A DNA stretch of 11,475 nt, from assembly GCA_017511325.1 (NCBI GenBank), contig JAFWKS010000385.1, positions 1-11,475 of the forward strand, in the 5' to 3' direction. The position numbers and the translations under genes are program-made. This document shows, one piece after another, positions 7,169-11,475 of this stretch (position 1 is its first letter; each line of letters begins with the position of its first letter). This stretch comes from Erysipelotrichaceae bacterium (GTDB lineage: Bacteria; Bacillota_I; Bacilli_A; Erysipelotrichales; Erysipelotrichaceae). Below the pieces are notes generated by a model. The model had not been told where the DNA came from, did no database searches, and saw only the letters and a program-made list of their open reading frames with translations.

Positions 7169-9208
7169 ATGGCAGAGAAAGTATTTATCAGTTATTCCCA
7201 TTAGGACGGGTCGTGCGCCCACGGCATAGCCCGCTATCTGGCAAGACACGGCTGTGATGTCTGGATCGATTCCAAGAACCTGTCCTTAGGCGATGCCTGG
7301 GCCAGTGATATCGAAGTGGCACTAAGATCAGCTGATGTCGTCGTAGCGATCCTCTCTTCTTCTTCGTTGAGAAGACCTGAGGTATTAAAGGAAATAAACA
7401 TCTCCTTAAAACGCATGGCTGAAGAAGGCATGGAGAAATGCCGCGTCTTCTTTGTGGTCGTCGGACAGATCCATCCTTCTTGGTTCAAGGATGAAGAAAG
7501 CGTCAAAGCCATAAAGGACTATCTTCTGCATTATCAGTACATCGAACTCAGCGCCTACGGCGAGGTGACGATCGAATCGATGAAGAGCCTTCTTTCTGCG
7601 ATCAGAGGAAAAGGTATCGAAGAAGGAAATCTCGTCTTGAGCAGCGAGACTATGGATGAAGGTTTCATCAACCAGAACTCCCAACCGGAAAAGACCTTTG
7701 ACAACCTTGGCAACAACATCTACTACAAAGTCTATGCAGCCGATCTTGCCCCTTCCTGTATCTATCCGTTTGCCTTGGACAATCAATGGCTGCCTGAGAT
7801 CTTCTATGACAGCAGCAGTCAGCTGCACATCGATTTTGAAAAAGACGGCTTCAGTGCCGCCAGTGTTCAGGAATACATAAAAAGCTTCAAGAAAAGAAAC
7901 TTTGACTTCTCTTTCTTTCACTATAAGCAGGTCGTCATCAAGCTGAATACCTTCCTGTATGAACCGTATTTTACAGAGTTGATCATCAATGAGAGCGAAG
8001 ACCTCGAAGCCCTCAAGAAACTGCTGGCTAACGGCAGTATTGTCGTTTTACTAAACGATTCGCAAACCACCCCGTTCATACATCATTATTCTCAATATTC
8101 CCCTTACAAGGAGATCTATGAGGCCTGGAACAAGCTATGTTCAGAAGTATCGGTCTACTGTATCAGGGAAAACTGGGCAACAGCTTCTGATCTTCATTCC
8201 AAAGCCTTCCTGAGGTTCTGTTCAAATCTCGCCATGGATCATGAAAACAACATCCTTTTAGCTCAGGCTATGAGAGTTGATGAATCAAGGCTCAACAACT
8301 TCCTGGTCACATTAAAGACGATATCCATGCAGTCATTCTGTCAGACCCATATGAACGGCACCCAGGCTCAGGACAAGGTCGATGATTATTCACGCACGGT
8401 CTTCTATAAGAACTATGTTGTAAAGGGCGCTGACGCTGAAGGACGCGATCCGGTCTTCAAATGTCTCTATGATCAGGGCAAGCCTTTCCATCACGAACTT
8501 AAAAGGCTGATCGATATCTACTACAACTCGATCTTCCCTAACACCCTTCAATGTGATGCTCTGCTTCCTGATGATGTGGCACCGGAAAACTACTACCTGC
8601 ACACTCTATATCTTGATATGGGCCAGAAGGAAGTCAGCATCGAGGAGCTTGAGTATGCCTTCTCAGAATTCTTCAGCAATTGCGAGATCCTCGATGAGAT
8701 CGAAGCCATCGGATCGAATATCTATCTTGATAGATGGGATCTTGCCAAGATTAACGAGATCAGAAACAAGGAAGCCTGGTATGAATATGTCGAACTTCTG
8801 GAAATGATGAACCGCCGTTCCAATTCCTGGAAAGTGGATTTCAATGAGATCGAACTTCTGCTTCAAAGATTTCTCAGATGCTTCGACAAACAGGATGATA
8901 AAGCCGACATCAACGATCTGGCCTATTCTTTCCGTATCATGGTCGGCTCAAAAGTCCTTGATATGGTCAAGACCACAAGAGTAGCCAAGGTCAAGGAATA
9001 CGGCGGATCGTTTGCGGATCCAGGCAGGATACCTTTGAAAGTGATGTTTACGATCGGTGACCTCACAGCCCCAAATAAAAAAGAGCTGATCTTCCTGCCT
9101 GTCGTACTTTTCAGCGGCAGGATCGACAACTCTGACGGAAACGGCTTCTTTAACAGCCTTAAAGAATTCGTTATGAAACAATGCGGCTTTGTCCCGATCA
9201 ACGAATGA
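7169..9208 (+). pseudogene. TIR-domain protein with large uncharacterised C-terminal region, interrupted by an in-frame amber codon at position 12
   Basis: Read through the amber this is 679 residues. TIR domains cleave NAD or signal in immunity, often against phage. Residues 1-11 (MAEKVFISYSH) are the TIR first strand; the next codon is TAG (7202-7204), where relatives usually have Gln, Lys or Asp; then DG and the rest of the domain continue in frame. DVWIDSKNLSLGDAW (about 30-44) is the BB-loop region, and Glu75 in PEVLKEI is in the place of the NADase catalytic Glu. The TIR domain ends near 145. The remaining ~530 residues match no family I recognise; they look soluble, with no membrane segment. 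After TAG, 667 codons stay open to TGA 9206-9208. Without readthrough the ribosome makes an 11-residue peptide; internal starts such as GTG 7316 or ATG 7415 would lack the first TIR strand and BB loop. Its stop directly abuts the convergent gene's stop. It could be a fresh nonsense mutation, a sequencing error or a suppressible amber. Confidence 0.8.
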
Positions 9209-10903
9209 TCAGTCTTTGTTTACTATTCCCGATACGACATCAACGATGTCTTTAGCGCCTTCAATACCGGCGCTTTTTTCATAAACGCCGCTTTCTTTAT
9301 CCATGGCTGCTTTGATCGAATCGATATCATCGACCAGGCCCGCAACACTGGCAACTTCATCAAAACCCAGGATCGAAGCGATGTCACCTATGATTGTAGC
9401 AGTCTCGCTTATGCCTTTCTCTTCCTCTTCAAGCGTCGTCTTAAGATCTCTTCCGGTCACATAGACGTCGATAATCCTGGAAACATACGGTATGCCCAAA
9501 GCATCTGCGACCATGCCTATATTGCCTAGTGTTTCATCGGAATTCATCTTCGGTTTTAGTATCGGCAAAACCAGCTTTACCTGCATTATATCGACATCGG
9601 TATCAGGCGTCACATAATCAACGATCTTCTTTTCTTCCTTAAGCATCTTAAGGGCTTTTTCGTTTTTCTTGATCAGCTTTTTAGTTATGATAAGGCCCAA
9701 TGAAAACTCACTCAATTCTTCTTCCTTGAGCTTCATGATCGCATCGTATTCTTTCTTGTTGCTTACTTCGCAGATGACAAGATCAGACTCATTCTCAATG
9801 GCGTTATCTTTGATCTCCTCAAATTCGCAGGTACTTACTTCCAGGAACTTCTTGCCCTTGAGATTGAGTATGAGTTCTTCGTTTGGACTGCTCACAAGGA
9901 TGCTCTTGTCTTCAAACTCCGGTTTAAGCTGATTTTTGTCTTCGATCTCTTCCTGTTTCTTTGAATTCTTGGTCGGTTTCTTCTTTAACTTGATATAGGC
10001 TAAAACACTTCCAGCCAGCACCGCAGCAGAGGCACCGATCATAAGTATAGTCGGATCTTTCCTCGGGATGATCTGACTTATCTTTTCTTTGCATACACTG
10101 CAGGTCTTGGTTTCAAGACCTTCTTCAAAGAAGCCCGCCTCTTTTTCTATATTCCATTCATCAGGAAATTTATGACCAAGGGCCGGGATGCCTTCTTTGA
10201 AAGATTCGCCGCATACCAAACATATCGCTTCCTTTATGCCGTTTTCTGTACAGGTAGCTTCCTTGATAACCTTTATTTCATCAAAAGTGTGGCCTAAGGC
10301 AGGATAGACTTTTAGTGTCTTTTTATCACATCTTTTGCATACACCTTTCTTGTAGCCTTCTTTCGTACATGTCGCAGCCACTTCTTCATATTCAATATCA
10401 TGGCCTAAAGCTTCGATCGGTTTGGTGTATTTATCAAAACATCTGGTGCAGGTATAGGTACGGATGCCTTCTTCTGTACATGTGGCTTCCTTTGTGATCT
10501 TGTACAGATAGTTATGGCCAAGCGGTTCTATCTTTTCCTCATATGAATCGCCACAGTCGGCTCTCTTGCATACATAACGTCTTATTCCCGCCTCTGTACA
10601 TGTTGCCTCTTTTTCTATGTGAGCTTCGTAGTCGTGACCCAGCGGTCCTGTCGCTCCTCTATCGGCATAATCACCGTTAGGACAGCGCACAAAATAATCG
10701 CCGCCATCTTCACAGGTTGCAGTCGTGTTGATGATCAATGGTTCCCCGCAATAAGGACAGACAGTCAGAAAATCCGCTGATATCCTGTGCACATGAAACA
10801 GATGATCGTGTTCACGATCTTCTTTTTTCTCTTTTAACAAAGCATAAGAAAAACAGGTGAACATCAATATACAGACTGACAGATGGATAAATACCTTTTT
10901 CAT
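9209..10903 (-). CDS. Membrane protein: extracellular Cys/His (LGH) repeats, one TM helix, cytoplasmic receiver-like domain
   Basis: No established function; 564 residues from ATG 10903. Residues 1-22 form a signal peptide or anchor (MKKVFIHLSVCILMFTC). A leading zinc-ribbon-like unit has C49, C52, C64 and C74. Five units of 37-40 residues follow, each of form ATCTExG...C-x2-C...ALGH, with LGH at 88, 128, 166, 203 and 242; the last unit lost its first Cys. A membrane helix lies at about 285-304, then Lys-rich residues, so the rest should be cytosolic. Residues 333-450 alternate strands and helices like a CheY receiver (ILVSS, DLVICEV, LGLIITKK, VDYVTP), but the typical acidic pair and the Lys-Pro motif are not clearly kept. 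The last ~110 residues are small and amphipathic. An in-frame TTG at 10933 is possible but would precede the signal sequence with a charged tail. ATG 10903 lies 7 bases after the upstream gene's stop, without a clear Shine-Dalgarno site. Confidence 0.8.
   Translation of the reverse strand: MKKVFIHLSVCILMFTCFSYALLKEKKEDREHDHLFHVHRISADFLTVCPYCGEPLIINTTATCEDGGDYFVRCPNGDYADRGATGPLGHDYEAHIEKEATCTEAGIRRYVCKRADCGDSYEEKIEPLGHNYLYKITKEATCTEEGIRTYTCTRCFDKYTKPIEALGHDIEYEEVAATCTKEGYKKGVCKRCDKKTLKVYPALGHTFDEIKVIKEATCTENGIKEAICLVCGESFKEGIPALGHKFPDEWNIEKEAGFFEEGLETKTCSVCKEKISQIIPRKDPTILMIGASAAVLAGSVLAYIKLKKKPTKNSKKQEEIEDKNQLKPEFEDKSILVSSPNEELILNLKGKKFLEVSTCEFEEIKDNAIENESDLVICEVSNKKEYDAIMKLKEEELSEFSLGLIITKKLIKKNEKALKMLKEEKKIVDYVTPDTDVDIMQVKLVLPILKPKMNSDETLGNIGMVADALGIPYVSRIIDVYVTGRDLKTTLEEEEKGISETATIIGDIASILGFDEVASVAGLVDDIDSIKAAMDKESGVYEKSAGIEGAKDIVDVVSGIVNKD
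9254..9279 (+). terminator. Possible intrinsic terminator of the TIR gene, inside the 3' end of the convergent gene
   Basis: A GC-rich 6-base stem AGCGCC/GGCGCT (9254-9259 with 9269-9274) with a 9-base loop is followed by a T run through 9279. It lies 46 bases past the TIR stop, within the last codons of the convergent membrane-protein gene, as expected where two genes abut with no spacer. Confidence 0.55.
10064..10642 (-). repeat. Five tandem coding repeats of 37-40 codons (ATCTE/CxxC/LGH units)
   Basis: Residues 88-280 of the membrane protein contain five tandem units. LGH spacing is 40, 38, 37 and 39 residues, and the last unit ends in place of a further LGH at about 280. Units 1 to 4 carry three Cys (TC plus a CxxC, or CxxxxC in unit 1) and a terminal His; the fifth keeps only CxxC. 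Units differ in sequence, so this is an old duplication rather than a recent expansion. Confidence 0.85.
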
Positions 10904-11023
10904 TTTCTGATTATTCTCTAAACTTTTCCTCAACTTTTCTGATTGCCTCTTCTTTAGCCAGGCCGCTTTCCATCAAGATTTCTATAAAAGCATCAAGGTC
11001 TTCTTTTCTTGTTTCGGTTTTTC

Positions 11024-11099
11024 CTTTTTCATAACCTTCGTTTCTTAATGCTTCTTCATGTATGGCCATCATCCCGGGTTCGTCTTCGATAGAAAACAA
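11024..11099 (-). repeat. Direct repeat copy B within the charged helical gene
   Basis: A 76-base block encodes LFSIEDEPGMMAIHEEALRN and a few further residues. It matches copy A (11244-11319) at 57 of 76 positions by hand count, without gaps. Confidence 0.75.
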
Positions 11100-11243
11100 T
11101 GTATTTCTTGCTTCTTCGTTTTGTTCTTGCTGTTCCTCAATTGCCTTGTTAAAAACTTCTTTAGTCATCAGCTCAGCTTCTTTTTCAGGAAAGCCTATCT
11201 TAATAAGAGCTTGAGCCATTCTTTTTTTTATATTCGACGCGCG

Positions 11244-11319
11244 CTTTTTCAATCGCTTCGTTTCTAATTGCCTTCTCATGTATAGCCATCATTCTAGGCT
11301 CATCTTCGATCGTATATAA
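11244..11319 (-). repeat. Direct repeat copy A within the charged helical gene
   Basis: A 76-base block encodes LYTIEDEPRMMAIHEKAIRN and a few further residues. It is the 5' copy of the internal duplication and carries the start of the gene; the frameshift run lies just after it. Confidence 0.75.
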
Positions 11320-11327
11320 CATGTCTG

Positions 11328-11335
11328 TCACCTCC
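11328..11335 (-). promoter_or_regulatory. Strong Shine-Dalgarno site of the charged helical gene
   Basis: GGAGGTGA, a full match to the 16S rRNA anti-SD core, stands 5 bases before ATG 11322. It argues that 11322, not the ATG at 11279, is the real start. It overlaps the TGA of the small upstream ORF. Confidence 0.7.
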
Positions 11336-11450
11336 GCTTTGTGGTTATTATTATTTCTTTTATGACAAAATCTTCAGGCATTACTTCTAATACCGAATCA
11401 ACGATCCTGGCCATAACATTATTGTCTTTTTTATCAGTGTCTTCGATCAT
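11328..11450 (-). CDS. Small ORF at the window edge, possible gene end or remnant
   Basis: A 40-residue frame starts at ATG 11450 (AAGG 6 bases upstream) and contains VMARIVDSVLEVMPEDFV before ending in TGA 11328-11330, which overlaps the next gene's ribosome binding site. The frame is also open to the window edge, so it may be the end of a longer gene. A minus-strand TATAAT (11456-11451) just before the ATG could instead be a -10 for the downstream gene, in which case this ORF would not be translated from that message. Its end lies one frame away from the start of the charged helical gene, so the two might once have been one protein. I do not recognise the family. Confidence 0.3.
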   Translation of the reverse strand: MIEDTDKKDNNVMARIVDSVLEVMPEDFVIKEIIITTKRR

Positions 11451-11475
11451 ATTATACCTTATCCTGATTTTCTGC

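Larger units (their letters stand above)
10911..11322 (-). pseudogene. Charged helical protein with internal duplication, resembling the C-terminal tail of Rpn/PD-(D/E)XK transposase-like proteins; frameshifted
   Basis: From ATG 11322, which has GGAGGTGA at 11328-11335 (spacer 5), the frame reads MLYTIEDEPRMMAIHEKA and on through VEYKKK, then hits a stop after 40 codons. At the T8 run 11222-11229 (A8 in the message) removing one A restores a 136-residue reading that continues RMAQALIKIGFPEKEAEL to TAA at 10911. The ATG at 11279 gives a 122-residue open frame, but its first ~18 residues are the wrong frame of the upstream coding sequence. The protein is highly charged and helical, with IEDEPxMMAIHE occurring twice. 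Similar Glu/Lys-rich tails (ending here in EEAIRKVEEKF) occur in Rpn-family recombination-promoting nucleases, but no nuclease domain is present, so the link is tentative. It sits just upstream of the repeat membrane protein, probably co-transcribed. Confidence 0.55.

Noticed and set aside
7202..7204. Selenocysteine or pyrrolysine insertion at the TIR amber
   Set aside because: Selenocysteine uses TGA, not TAG. Pyrrolysine is not expected at this TIR position and no pyl genes are in the window; only a genome-wide search could revive it.
9100..9180. CCTGCC/GGCAGG inverted repeat as terminator of the minus-strand membrane gene
   Set aside because: The loop is long and the T run begins about 11 bases after the stem, so it is a poor intrinsic terminator; it also lies in conserved TIR-gene coding sequence.
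7316..9208. GTG 7316 as the true start of the TIR gene
   Set aside because: The TIR homology and the only strong ribosome binding site lie upstream, and starting here would remove the first strand and BB loop.
10064..10642. CRISPR-like array
   Set aside because: The periodicity is in codons of a protein repeat with no identical spaced repeats or unique spacers.
10903..10933. TTG 10933 as the start of the repeat membrane protein
   Set aside because: It would put ten charged or polar residues before an ordinary MKK signal sequence, has no ribosome binding site, and overlaps the upstream gene.
11236..11279. ATG 11279 as the start of a 122-residue protein
   Set aside because: Its first residues are an out-of-frame reading of the segment encoding EKAIRNEAIEKAR; the GGAGGTGA-led ATG 11322 is far better.

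Overview
The window looks like the chromosome of a Gram-positive anaerobe (Bacillota), possibly an Erysipelotrichia or Clostridia gut species. This rests on strong Shine-Dalgarno sites, TATAAT-type promoters, moderate G+C, an NHLM-type peptide exporter whose adaptor is too short to reach an outer membrane, and a surface protein with Cys-rich LGH repeats. The lineage is an inference from gene style, not a placement. No RNA genes, CRISPR array, insertion sequence or attachment site was seen, and no stretch over 300 bases lacks a gene.

Region 1 (1-4584, minus strand) is a compact export operon: a short HlyD-like adaptor, a C39-peptidase ABC exporter, then a second ABC exporter that runs off the left edge. 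Gene order and sequence fit the NHLM (nitrile-hydratase-leader microcin) peptide export system. The cargo peptide and any modifying enzymes are not in the window. The operon and the divergent nnrD gene appear to share one symmetric AT-rich promoter.

Region 2 (4653-7038) holds two metabolic genes that converge on a shared hairpin terminator: nnrD (repair of hydrated NAD(P)H) on plus and a PreA-type flavin/iron-sulfur oxidoreductase on minus. The PreA protein has an extra N-terminal Fe-S domain, so its layout resembles dihydropyrimidine dehydrogenase with the FAD/NADPH domains removed.

Region 3 (7169-11475) is accessory in character. A plus-strand TIR-domain gene has a good promoter and ribosome binding site, but an amber codon sits at codon 12 inside its first conserved strand, followed by 667 open codons. 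It abuts, stop codon to stop codon, a convergent membrane protein with extracellular Cys/His repeats and a cytoplasmic receiver-like domain. Upstream of that protein on minus lies a small charged-helix gene with an internal duplication, broken by one extra A in an A8 run, and a small ORF at the right edge. Two genes in this region are thus interrupted near their 5' ends by single-base-scale lesions. That may mean decay, sequencing error, or switchable expression.

Among complete genes the stops are TAA (nnrD, preA, adaptor, first ABC protein, charged-helix gene) or TGA (TIR gene, repeat membrane protein). None ends in TAG, which is relevant to the amber codon.
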